A stretch of 64,000 nt of DNA from Zygnema circumcarinatum (lineage: Eukaryota > Streptophyta > Zygnematophyceae > Zygnematales > Zygnemataceae), in the NCBI GenBank assembly GCA_037447605.1, contig CM074809.1, positions 1,946,907 through 2,010,906 of the forward strand, written 5' to 3'. Position 1 is the first letter of the stretch; each line of letters starts with the position of its first letter. The notes beneath the pieces are model-generated. The model did no database searches, was not told the DNA's origin, and was given only the letters and a program-made list of their open reading frames with translations. Made by a program: the position numbers and the translations under genes. This document shows positions 35,501 to 47,600 of the stretch, piece after piece.

Positions 35501-38500
35501 ATTCCTGACCCGTGTTCGCATACTAGAAAGGGGTGTCCCATCCTTGAAGATAGCCCCATCTTCGAAGTATTGTCCTTCCCCATCGTCGCACTTGAAGCCG
35601 TGAGTGGTTCTCCATTGGAGAGTGCGGTTCAATCCTCGATGCCAAAAGTCAACGGCGGCAGGACTTGTGAAATCTACGCGACCTCCCTTGCCCTTCCACC
35701 ACTTCACCAGCTGCACTCTCCCCCCCATGTTGCAGGAGGGGGCAGAATAGAAATTCATCAAGTTGAGAGGAGGGAGGGAGACGGGATGGGGGGAAGGAGA
35801 GTGTTGGCGGGAAGAGGAGAGGAGGAGAGAGAGAGAATGGATGAATAAGGGGAGACGGCTAAATTGGATCACGCAAATTTCAGAGAGTTAAGCTTGACAA
35901 GGTTTTGGTGCATAAGTATACAGACAAGCTTCAGAAGTCAGAACTTGCTTTTCCACCAGAGATAAACCTCACTACCGATTATCAAAATCATGGGGTTATT
36001 CCCAATCTAAAGCACCTTGGCTCAGCTCCACTAGCACCTTATGGCCACAGCCTACACTAAACAAACCCAGATTGTTGATCACGACCATATAACAGCAGGA
36101 GTGAAGGGGTGTTCACAAGCATAGGTATGGTCATAGGGAGGATGGTCTGAGCCGGGACAGAGTGACAGTAGAGTCTTGACTAAGATCCATTTATGTAAGA
36201 AAATTGTTTTGTAGTGTATTTATTTATTTATTTATTTTCAGATGTGGGATGTGGGAGATGGACCCTCACCTGACTGCCTCCCTGCGCGTCCTGCACCAAG
36301 TGACCATCTTTGTCAGCTTCAGCAAAATTCTCTGAAGGGCCTGCGACGATGCCTCGCATATCTTGACGATTGAGAGAATTGACAAAGGGAGTGACCCAAA
36401 AAATGTTGTGGAATCTGCGCAGGAGCGGCCACTGTTCAGCAACCGGCCGGACCGCGGTTAGTAGCGGCCCTGCTTTGCAAAAACACAAATGAACTGCTTT
36501 GCAGAAACACAAATGAACAATTCTGCAAAAGAAGAAAAGCAAAAAAAAACTCCTCCGTGTATCGTTTTAGCTGCTCACCCCAGCTCTTCAAGTCGCCGGA
36601 ACATTTGATCTGCGTTTGGGAACTGGTCGGTATTAAGGACAAAGTCATTGTAGCCGCGAGACCACGGACTGTCAATCAGGATGACCGATGCAGGAAGTTT
36701 ATGCTTTCGGGTCAGTTCTGCATCTTCGATTACCTGAAGCCCAACCACCCAGTGAAGCATATGAAGCCAACAATCTGTGCGTTTCGCAGGTCTGCCAATC
36801 ATTCCTTTCCTATTCTTCAGCAGGAAATGCTTAACTAATAATCAGCCAAAGATGAAGCTTTCTACCACATATACATGTCAAACGCAGACCTCGGAGGAGC
36901 TGAAGTGGACATCTCTCCCTTTCCATGGGGCAAGTGCCCATGGAGGGGGGACCCGCGGTCTTCCCGAAAGAGCGGTAAAGTGTGAAAGTACATCCAGAAG
37001 TTTCGAGCCGCCAATGAGTATCACTTGCAGGGTTGAGACACGGTAACGCAGGACCTGCAAGCGTGGGTTTTCCATCAGAACTTGAAGAGCATCGTCGACT
37101 GCAACACACTATACTAGGACACAAATTCATTCCTCGTGTTATTCATATAGTGAAAAGTAAAATAAGGAGATATCTGGACAGTTTTTTTGCCATTTGACTA
37201 TGAACACAGTATGGAATGTCCCTCTTCCCCTTTCGTTATGAATGTTGTGAAACTTGGAGGCTTGGCTTTTCTGAATTGTGTCCACATACAAGATAATCAG
37301 AGTCTGAAGGTGCGTTTGCACTGAATGTCCCACGGGCATACGACTTCACCCAAACACCATATCCAGCGGAACTCATAATGAATGGGATCGGCTTATAAGA
37401 CTTCTTCTCCTGCATCAGGCCAGTCCTTGCAAAGGTGGTCAATGTGACTACTTCTGACCCTCCACCTTAGCTGCCTTCCACCACGAGCTTCCACAGTTAT
37501 AGAGCCACGTTGCATTGCATGCTTTTGCAGGAGCACATTACAAAAGGAAAGACTGACAAAAGGATAAACAGAATGCATGACTAGTGACCAGTGACCAGTG
37601 TGCATCTCCACAAAAGCCTAGCCAAGGGAAACCAGATTGATGCTCAATAGGAAAATCTTCAAAATTGCAACCGACGCAAAAATCAAAACAGAGACAGAGA
37701 CAGTCGCATCCCTAAGTTCAAAAACTGTTCCCTTCAGTCCTCACCAGTGGTCGGTCCTTGCTTTCCATGGACAGCACATTGCCCTTCTGATCGACACTGT
37801 TGAACCGCTCCCCTCCACCGTACCATGACCTTTCAGGATCCCTCACTTTCACCTCAAACTGTGCCTCCAAAGGAATCGCAGTCACGTTTTCAGCTGCCTC
37901 TGCATTGGAAGGTGAATATGTTGTCCAAGTAATGGAGATAGCTGCATCGTCCAGAACCTCCACTTTCACATGCACTGAAGGCAAATCCTTGCCTGCATGT
38001 AAAAAATGGCCGAATTAATGGCAGACATTCGAACATTTGAGGTTATTGAGGGAATGAAGAGTTTTGAATAAGGTGTATAACTTGTATAAAAAAGGAACAG
38101 GAAGACCCTGTAACTTTCGAACTCTGGCAACTAGGAGTGTTACATGTTCTTGGTCTACTCAGGAAAAGGTCGAGAAAAATTCAACTAGAGCATAAGCCGC
38201 CAAGGATGAAGTCGTGCCAGGTTTCTGCCATGAATATCACGAGGCAGTATCACGTTATTCTACACTTCAATGCAGGATCTGCAAATTCTGGGCCCTTCAT
38301 CGAAAGGGCAGCCATATTCCAAGGAAATAGGACAGTAGAAAAGGAGAACGCAGGCGCGGGGATGGTTAAGGGTGAGATGGTAGTAGGAACAAGAGTGTAA
38401 CTAAAGAGGCCATAGAGAACAGAGAAAAAGAGCATGCAACAGGGTGACTGCTACCTGGGATTACGATTAAACCATCAGAGAACAGTAGACCAACAATAGT

Positions 38501-40477
38501 TTGGACTAAAAGATACGGAATAGACGTCGCTGATAGGAAAATCTGACCCCTCTTCTCTCAAGGCACGTCCTGGGAAAAGTCCTAACACCTGGTTGTGGCC
38601 TTTGCTGAGACTCAGCTGCAACTTGAATAATGCGGAGCAGCACCTTCTGAATTTGTCCGACTGCTGTTCTCCTTATTTGCAGTCCATACAGCTGCTCCCG
38701 CTGATGTTAGCCGTAAGTCTGTTATAGGTTGCCCGTTGAGCAAGACAGGTTCTATTTCCAGCTGCATGGGCCCCCCGAAGCTTCTTGTACGGAGAACCAC
38801 AAAGCCCCTACCAGAAGACTCCATAGCAACAGACATCCTGCATGGAGAACAAGAAGACAAAAGGTCTATCAAATACAGACATGGTCCGATCACTTTTGCA
38901 GATTCCCGTTTGTAGCAACCCACTTGGAGATGATTAAATACTGTTCCAAGGGTTTCCTCTTAAGACTCCGCAAATGAGTAAAACAAGAGTGGAATATCGA
39001 AGGTCTGTATAAGCTGAACTATCATGAACCAAGCTTCGAGGTAACAATAACATGACTCCTTAATTTTCAGTCTCCAGAGTCCAACGTAATGCACATCATT
39101 CTAATCGAAAAGTAGAAAGCAGTCCAGAGAATAAAAAAGACAAAAGAACAACTTCTCAACTACAGATTTTACTCACACAATGTGCAACCATAATTGAGCT
39201 AAGGGCATTAAGTTTGCTGAATTGTCATAAACTGTCTACAGGACATGAATGGGGCCACGTTGACGTCATCTTGACCACGGCCAGACCTCCTAACAAATGG
39301 ATTTGCCATCGGCTCACTGACTATTTGAGCTAGTCTCGTAACAAGATAGCCGTAGGGAGCCTGCGCTGGACCCGAGTATTTGCGAATGACATGAACCGAC
39401 GGAAACTGATGTAAAATGGGCAAAAGGGCTAGTTCAGCGTATATTTTGTTAAATTAAAAAATCCTGCAATGAACATAAAGTACATTTCTACAAGGGGTTG
39501 GTGATGCAGTAATGGGAGACAAAAACGTGAGGGGCGGAAACAAAATAGCACTATTAATTTTTCACATACAGCAAAGCTCTTCAGTTTTTTTATTAGTCAT
39601 TTTTGTGTGCTTTTTTATGAACACTGCTACTTCACGCAGACCATAGATGTGATTAAAATTGAAAAGGAGCTTGAGGTGCAAATTTCTTCTAATGTCAAGA
39701 AAAGTGGTAGATTTGATGTCGGTTATCAAAGGATTGTTATCTCATTGCTAAATTGTAGCATTGTTAGGAATTGAGACCACTACAGTCGGTCGTTGTCCTG
39801 GTGCAGTTTTGCCGTACCTCGCAAGCCCCTCTACGTAACCGGTACATCTACAGCTGGCATGAAATGGAAAAGGATTCCTGAGCTGAGAGGTGAATCCCAA
39901 ATATAAGGAGAATCAAAAGCCAGAACGAAGCCCGCCGTCGTTTGTTACATGCTTACAAGTTTCTCGAATTGTAATTCAATACATTTCAAACCTTTCCTAT
40001 GTTCGTGTTTCAAACAACGATGTTGAAGGTACGACTGCTTTGTGCTGCTTTGAACTCATTACTTGCCCTTTCAAAGACCCCTCTTTTCTCAAGTCAGCTA
40101 GCGACGGGTATGCAGCGAGTAATAAAGGAGGGCTATCCAGTAAAGCATCCAAATTACTCAGCATAACAAAGCTCAGAATTCTGCCCCTTGCTCTTCAGCG
40201 CGTGAAATGAACGACTTTGTGCCTTAAATATCAAGCAGACATCGCCTAGCCCTCACCTGACTCCTGATTCAAATGCCAGACCGATCAACACTCCTCAGAC
40301 AATGCGGGTGGTGTAGCATACTAACCATCTGTTCTCAACACGAATCTGGCTTGCAGACTCCTCTACTCTTGACTTGGAAAACATTATGATCGCCACAATG
40401 ATTGTCAGAAACAGCGGCAAAAATCGCGACGAGCGGGGTCCGCGTTTGAGCTGCCTCTGCGACCGTGCAGACGCCAT
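32544..40477 (-). CDS. Glycoside hydrolase family 31 (alpha-glucosidase/xylosidase-like), membrane-anchored
   Basis: The start at 40477 gives a basic N-terminus, then one hydrophobic segment (FLPLFLTIIVAIIMF), as in a type II signal anchor. Exons can be placed near 38.6-38.85, 37.75-38.0, 37.26-37.43, 36.88-37.08, 36.57-36.79, 36.25-36.42, 35.53-35.75, 35.2-35.3, 34.9-35.07, 34.37-34.63, 33.73-33.93 and 32,544-32,871. GH31 landmarks in order: DPERSWYGGGERFN, YKPIPFIMSSAGYGVWV, ALAPWKGRDVHF, VILIDSPWSRGYNDF, FWVTPFVNS, FKCDDGEG (nucleophile Asp expected here), LMARSAFTG, WAGDQRSKW (acid/base Asp), FLWGHDIGGY, MFGPDLLVAPV and LDRMPIYIKEASLLEL. The last exon is inferred from a good donor after 33726, a strong acceptor and matching phase. 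Predicted role: hydrolysis of alpha-linked glucosides or xylosides in the secretory path or wall; substrate not predictable. Confidence 0.88.
34178..34248 (+). repeat. Plant telomere-like CCCTAAAA array inside an intron
   Basis: At least seven consecutive units of CCCTAAAAA, CCCTAAAA or CCTAAA type, in an intron of the GH31 gene. The units resemble the plant telomere repeat CCCTAAA with extra A residues, so this is a short degenerate interstitial telomere-like or telo-box array. Confidence 0.8.
35321..35386 (+). repeat. A/G-rich low-complexity run in GH31 intron
   Basis: About 65 bases of A with scattered G. On the coding (minus) strand it is a T-rich tract just upstream of an exon (the RSAFTGTA exon lies right of it). 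The poly-lysine ORF on the plus strand is an artefact. Confidence 0.8.
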
Positions 40478-41655
40478 GGTGGCAGCGGCCTCAAGCCCGT
40501 TCAAAACCTGACTGATGCAAAGCTGCGCCTTTCAGAACCGTCTCCCTCGTGCAGCCATGGCGGTCCGGCACCCTCCCCCCGCAGAGCGACCCCCCCACCC
40601 CCGCAGGCAGACAGCAGCCTCCGCTTTCCCAGGCTCTCTGCGCGCCTCGCGGTCCCATGCAACGCAGTCCCGTTGAGCGTCGATTCCCGCCCGCAGAACG
40701 ACGCCCGCACATGGAGCAGGTCCGCAGCGCCGTTGCTGGGCCGTCTGTCGCCCGTTGCGCAGCACAGCACAGAGCCGGCCCGCAACGACTCGCTCCGCGC
40801 TTGTCGTTTTCTGCCCGGGACAACGCCCGCGCGCCCTGCGGGCGTGTACATGGACATGTACATGTACATGTCCATATACATGTACTTTGTCCATGTACAT
40901 TTGACGGCCTCGCCATCGCGAGTTCAATGGACGTTTCATCCCCGAAGATGCACCTTCAGTACAGTACAGCAGTCGGTTTGTCCGCAATACAGTACGGAAC
41001 CGTACCGTACTCTTTCGCAAGCGGACCGCGATGTTTTCGGAGAACCGTACTGCTTCTGATTATCGAACTGACCCAAGATTCTCCTTCAGTACGGTACGGT
41101 ACCATCCTGAGGCCGGGGTTCGGTTCCCTTGAGCGACGGGGCGCCAACGTGGCGCCAACGTGGCAAATAAGGACTCTCATTTGCACGGTTCCACAGAATG
41201 ACATTGACCGAAATGAACATTCGCCCAATCGCACGCCGGCACGTGGCGCCAGTTATCCACTCGATGCCACGCGCGGTACGGCTGCCACGCTGGCTCATGG
41301 CCGTACGTTGAAATGTGTACGGCGGAAGCTCGACGTGAATCGACGGTCTCAAATAGTCCACGTGGCGAGTGCTGATTGGAGACCGTGGCTTACTAGAACT
41401 CCGCCAGTTCCGAGTTTCTGGGCCGCATAACTGTCCATCCCTGTGGAGCGGGAAAAAAACGCCAATCCGGCCTAAGATCCGGTTGACGATTTTTCGGAGG
41501 ATGGCCGGAGGCCGGGCCCGAGAGGGAGAGCGAGAGGGAGCGACACAGGGAGCGAGAGAGAGGGAGGGAGAGCGCCCAAGGCCCTGGGGAGGGACTGCGG
41601 CTGCATCTGCAGCTGCCCGGGGGGTGCCGCGTGGCTACGCTTGCGCCTGCTTCCG
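40478..41655. promoter_or_regulatory. Divergent upstream region, GH31 / SUVR-like
   Basis: About 1.18 kb between two divergent starts. It contains a perfect 26-base palindrome (40850-40875), a copy of a dispersed repeat (about 40,885-40,945), several GTACGGTACGGTAC-like blocks near 40,960-41,110, and a GAGAGG-rich tract (41,520-41,575) next to the SUVR start. A 293-codon plus-strand ORF crosses it but resembles no family and has no exon-like support. Confidence 0.5.
40850..40875. repeat. Perfect 26-base palindrome
   Basis: ATGGACATGTACA followed by its exact reverse complement, without a spacer. Further TACATG/CATGTA words continue to about 40,900. Confidence 0.9.
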
Positions 41656-44600
41656 ATGGGAGGGAGGGCAGCGGATGTCGACTCGGGAAGCGGAGAGGAC
41701 AGCGGAGAGGACAGTGGGAGCAGCGGCAAGGACGAGAGCCACAGCGAAGAGGATGGGAATGCTGATGTGGAGGAAAGCGGGAATGTAAGGGATGATGAAG
41801 CAGGGAGACAGAGAGAGAAAGAGTCGGATGGCGACCACACGGGCGATCTACCGGAGGATTACATGGAAGACTGGGAGAGCCTTACGTGCGACCTGTGCGG
41901 GGGAGGGCCGTCGCTTGAGGCAGGGCCGTGGTACTCGTCATGCTGTGGGAAACTTCGACTTCTCTGTGATTGCGCAGCGCAGGAAAACGAGTGAGCTCCG
42001 TTTCTTGCTTGCCTCAAACTCTGTCGTTGCATGGAACAAACATCCCATGCCCAAAAAGCCACAGCGAACGTGGCGTTTCGATGTGAAGCCTTGTCATCAG
42101 CAATAGGTACAAAGTCGCATAAGATGTGAATTTTGTTAGTGAGTAATGAACTCTCGGTGCTATAACCATTTGAAGTCAGTCTGAATCTGACTCGACTTCA
42201 AGTTTCAGGCATTGGTCGCAGCATTGATTAGCGTACACCAATTGCAATTGTTCCATCATTAACTGCCATTGAACAGCCACCTCATTGCGCGATTGACCTT
42301 ACCCTCACCTCGTGTAATTAGCCATTTTTACCCTTTTTTTTGGAACGCTTTTTCGAATTGGGCGAATTTGACTTGACTAACAGTAACGTTACATTGCACC
42401 GGAAACAGGTGTACTTTGTCACATGCATTATCGTGCTTTATGAAGATAATAAGGCCAGGAAAACATTGTTGACACATTTTTATCCTCACTTAACAAGCTA
42501 TAGTACCTCGTCCAACAGAGAGTGCTGAGGGTGTTATCTATAATCTCTGGCAATTGCAAGAGCAGTAACATATATGCATATTCATACTGTATTGTGATTT
42601 TTAAATACGCATGTATTGTTAATATTCATAGCTATCGAGTCGATCTATCATTTTAACAAACGCCAGCGGCAAATGGACAAAATAACGAATAAGATAGTAA
42701 CCTTGGCTTGGACATAGAAGCACTTTGATCTTTAAGAGTATCAGGTTATGCCAAGAGTGTGAACATCACTACTCGTGAAGTTTCCAGTGCTGTTCGGCTT
42801 CGAATGTCTAATAACCACAAGCTTGAGTCTATATCAAGAAAAGGTTTAAAATCATTAGCACAGGTCTGCTAAGTGATGCGCACGTGTCAAATCATTGCCA
42901 TAATCGTCTTCATTATCTTCATAAATCATGTCAATGCATGTGTCAAAATAAAAAGTGTTTCCACTCTAGGGTACCTTTGTATCAAGCAGCAAACTGAGAG
43001 TTAAAAATCCAATCAATTCGAAAATGCCTTTCTGGAATTATCTATCGACAAAAGCGTGTTTGCTTACATCGTTTTGAAAAAAAAAAAATTACGAATTCGT
43101 GACAAGACAGGAGCTATTTGCTCCTTTGAGCTTGTTTTATGGAAAGAAACGTCATTGGGACACAACGCGTCTTGCGTTTTTGCGGAGATGAACTTCTTGA
43201 ATGCTCAGAAATAAGACCTGCAGGCTCTTTTCGCTTTTTTCCCTAGTCTTTTGAAATGCAAGCCACAGGCAATGATCAAGAGGGAGAACTCCAGCGTTCC
43301 TAAAAATGAAAGTATTCCCGGCAGCGGAACTCAGACTCCTTTCTCCTTGCGCTCTCTGTGTCCCCCTTACGTTCTCTGCAATGACTCCCTCAATTCAGTG
43401 GCTTCCTATTCTCCTTTACATCCTTTGTTTCTATTCATTTATTTATTGATTTATTCTGTTCGTGCCCCCAATGTGCCGCGACGGCCCGTCCCCACAGGCA
43501 CGCGGCGCCGGTCTCGAGGGGCTCCCGCGGGAGGGCGAGGAGGGGCTATGCGCACCGAATGTGCGCCACGTGGTCCGCCGAAGTACGCGCCACGTGGCCT
43601 TGCTCCCCTCCTCTGCCTTTCGTCCAAGATTGGCAACTACTAGCACTACCACTTTAGAAGGATCTCTTATTGATAGTTCATTACCTTGCATGTTCCCTTG
43701 TCATAGGGAGGCACAAAAGTACTTTTCTTAGACATTGCAAGTACAAGTATTTGTATTCTGTTTCTTTGTTTTAGATTAGTCTGGGTTCCTCTGAAATGAA
43801 CATTGCGAAGATCCTGTGCATTTCACATATTTTTCTTCAGTGGAACTTAACCTTGTGAAGCGCATTAATGATTTGCTTGCTGATTTGTTTGCGGCCTAAG
43901 ATGATATTTTGGCTCGTGATTGTCTCAGTGCTTTTTCGACAGCGGAGGTTCTGTCGCGAATCTTCGGCAGGCTGTGAATCGGGGCTCCCGACTGGTGGGG
44001 CACCATATCTGTGAGAAATGCTGTTTCCTTCAAGTGCTTGTGCGTGCACAGAATCATTAGGCATCACGCTTAGCTCCTGAGGTCAACAGAGATGTCTGAT
44101 TTCTTGATGGACTTCGCTGGTTTACGGCGGAGAAAAGAGTTTGGCTTGGCAGGCGGGTGAGAGAGAGATGAGTACACGCTCCTGCATCATGCAGAGTGCT
44201 GCAAGCAATGATGCTTGCCTTCAATAAAGATACCCTCCCACAATCTTGCCTCCTTTTGACCCGTCTCTATGACAGACATCACATCTCCTTGTTCCCTTCC
44301 CAGCCAGCTAACAGAGCCGTGACAGCATATCCTTCCTCTGAACCCTCCCCCCCCCCCTTGCCTCCCTGCAGCAGTGCGCGGGGTGCGGGCACAGCGGCGC
44401 GACTCTGGGGTGCCGCGTGCAGGCGTGCGCGCGGTCGTACCATTACCCGTGCGCTGTGGCGCAGCGCCTGCGCATGGGCGACGGGGCCTGCGCTGTGCCG
44501 CTCGCCTGCTCGCGCCACTTCCACGTGCGCGAAGCGTGCAGGGCGGCCGCGGAGAGCGGGGACGTGCCCGAGGACATTCGGGCTCGGCTCAGACATGAGA

Positions 44601-47600
44601 GGGGGAGGGTGCCCCGGGGGGAAGAGAAGGGGGAAGGAGGAGGAGGAGGAGGAGGAGGAGGAGGGTGGGCGCAGGGCGGCGGCTGCACGACGGAGGAGGA
44701 GGTTGGCAGGAAAAGGGGGAGGGAGGGGGAGGAGGGGTGGAAGGGTGGGGAAGGTGTAAGGGAAGGTCGGATGAGGGGGGACGAGCGAGAAGGTGTTGCA
44801 AACAAGGAGAGTGTGATGGAGGAGCTGGTGAGGAATGGCAGCAACAAGGTACGCGAACCCAATGGGAAAAAGTCGGTAGAACTGGTTTCGGATGATGCAT
44901 TGAAGAACATCAAGGTGAATTCGCGTCGTTTCTCCCGGGATTTCAGAAGAGAATAGCTAATTGGTTGCTAGTCCTTGAAAGTGTCAAAGCCCAGTATAGA
45001 AGCTTTGAAACTGTATTTTTTCGGTCTGATGCCATAAGGCTGTGTGGAGTTTCATTTCTAGTTCGAAATTTTTTGGTTGTGTTGGTGACATTTGCTGTTT
45101 TCTGGTGTCCATAGAATCGTGATCTTGCATAACTGACAGTAAGGACGGTTTTTGGAACAGGAGCATGCAGATGTGGCTGACGACGTGTCAAGCGACAAGG
45201 AGAAAGGTTTGGGCCTTCTTCTGTGAGGCCCACAATCAGCACAATAAAATGAGAAATTATCATGACTTTCTGAACATTAGTGATTTTCTTGAACACGAAG
45301 CTTGATGCTGATGTTGATAAACAAGCCATTCATGTGTATTTATTGGAGAAATACATTCTGGAATTGTGTGAGAGTTGAATGGAGGTATCGCTCGGGAAGT
45401 TGGGGTGGCAGTGCAAGCTCCATTATTGTACAAGTGCAGTAAAAAACGGACGAAAGAGCTATCTATGGATCGACGCAATGAAGTGGCTGAACAAGGTGTC
45501 CGAGGGGGAACAGGAGGTGGCATTATACCCTGGCCTCAAGTTTTATGTTTGTGTTTTTTTGAATTTCCTTTATGCAACTTGGTTGTTTCTTGCTATCTGA
45601 GAAAAAACGGTCAGCTTGATCGTGAAAGAAATGGCCTTTCATTTCGCAAACGTTTCAAAGGCTACAATAACTAGGTCGGTCTATCAGTCAAAAGTCAGTT
45701 GAGGCTCGCAATCGGAGACTCGGGCTGGAAGAACGAGCGAGTTTTTGGATGACATGTGGGGTTGGTTTAAGTCAGTTGTGGGTGATCAGCATCTCCATTG
45801 TGACTGGATAAACAATCGCGATGCCCGCATTGTATGAGAACAGGGAGACGTGACATGTGTGGTCATTGTGATGTTCAGAAAATAGGAGAAGAACTTTACG
45901 GACACCCGCTCTCTTTGATGAAAAAATGCTCTTTGTGTATGCAGGGGAGGCAGACGCGTTTCTGTGTAGCATGCGAGAGGAGTGCAGCAGCGGCAGCAAA
46001 CTAAGGGAAGAGATGGGTCGTGGCCAGACAAGAAATGGAGAAGTGAGCAATGGCTGCAAGGTGACATACTCTCGAGTGTCACTTTTCTTGAGGAATGTTC
46101 TTCATATGGGATTGCAATTGCATAAAGATGAAAAGCTGGGAAATTTGTACAATTATTAGCATGTCTTAATCGGGTAAAAGAACGTATGAATGCAACGGTT
46201 ATGTATCATGCTAGTGAAAGCTAACCTGTAGTTTCGTTTATCATGCATGTATTTACCTTGTGATCCTTCGAACCACCATTCTACAGTTATTCTCTGTTGT
46301 ATTTTTCTATAAGATATGAACATATGTCCTACCGCCATCGTGGAATGCTTCTGGACATGTCAATTGATGATGAGCCAAAGATGACGATGTCTTCTAGCGA
46401 AGGAGGCCAGTTTGCAAGATGTGAAATGTGACATTGATCAAGTCCAATTGATGTGCTTTACAGGATCGTGTGTATAGAAACATTCTTCAAACTGTAACCA
46501 TCAAGGCGGGTGGAGAGTTCAGGCAGACAACTAGAATCGTACAGCTTGCGGTTAGAAGTTCTAGGGAGAAAGCAACGAGCAAAGATTGCCAAACATCATA
46601 TTGTACGTCTGCAGAGCGAACGAGTGAAAGAATCTTAGGTGACAAACCAATAGATCATAGCTCCATTCCTAGGAACATGTTTTTTGAGAGTGCAAACGAT
46701 GAAGAAAGCAAAGAAAGACCAGGGGTTGATGCGTTATTAGATAAGGTTGGCCAACCTGATTGTCCGGTTAACGATAGTTTGCCGTCAACAATAACACAGG
46801 ATGTAGTGTACTTGGGTAGAAATGTGCTTTCTTTTGATCTTTCGCAGGGCTTGGAACCTTTTCCTATTCCCGTGACCAATGATGTGGACGATCAGCCCGC
46901 TCCGACGATCGAATACATTATTCACCGCAGGTGATACTAAATGGAAACAACTTCAGCACCTTCGATCGTATGTATGTGATAAAAACTGACTTCAAAGTCT
47001 AGTTTTAAGCTCCTGTTCTAGTCTTACATACCCCAGTCGCTTTCCCAAAGGCCTAGTGTGCACATTAAGTAAGATTTATTCAAGATTGTCTTTGGGAAAT
47101 CAGGTATCGTGGCATTCATCCCAGCACCCATTGGTCTCCTGCCCCGCCCTGCAAAGGCTGCCCTAAAAACCTGACTGATCCGGAGGCCCCTTTGTCCGAG
47201 CATGCGATGCATTGGCTTAAAGACCTTCCTGGATGCACCCTTTACGAACTTCGGCACCGAGACGAAAGAGAAGACTGGCAAGGGGAGAAGATGTATGGGC
47301 GGCTTCCTTACGACCGTTTTGGGCGTCTTCTGGTACACTCCGAACCGATTCCCCAGTTGAGAAGCAATTGGGCATTGTATGTTCGGGGGTCTCGAACCAG
47401 CTTACAACATGTGGGCATTGCAATTGTGTCACTATTCAGTGTAAACGAGCCTGGTAGTGGGAAGGGAAACAAGAATTCATGTGGAGTGTTATGGATAGTG
47501 GTCCTTTTTCTCTCGAATCCATAAGGGGCTTATGGCATGATGGTCCATGGTATGGGCACAGCTGGCAGAACGCCAAGATGTTGTGGAATGCAATAGCAGG

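Noticed and set aside
35264-35848. Lysine-rich 194-codon plus-strand ORF
   Set aside because: Translation of an A/G-rich intron run, antisense to GH31 exons that match the family.
40549-41430. 293-codon plus-strand ORF in the GH31/SUVR upstream region
   Set aside because: It crosses a palindrome and repeats, has no family match and shows no exon structure. GC-rich promoter sequence often stays open by chance.
44443-44913. Serine/proline-rich minus-strand ORFs opposite the ePHD exon
   Set aside because: Mirror of the GGA-rich coding strand, which itself encodes the recognised ePHD.
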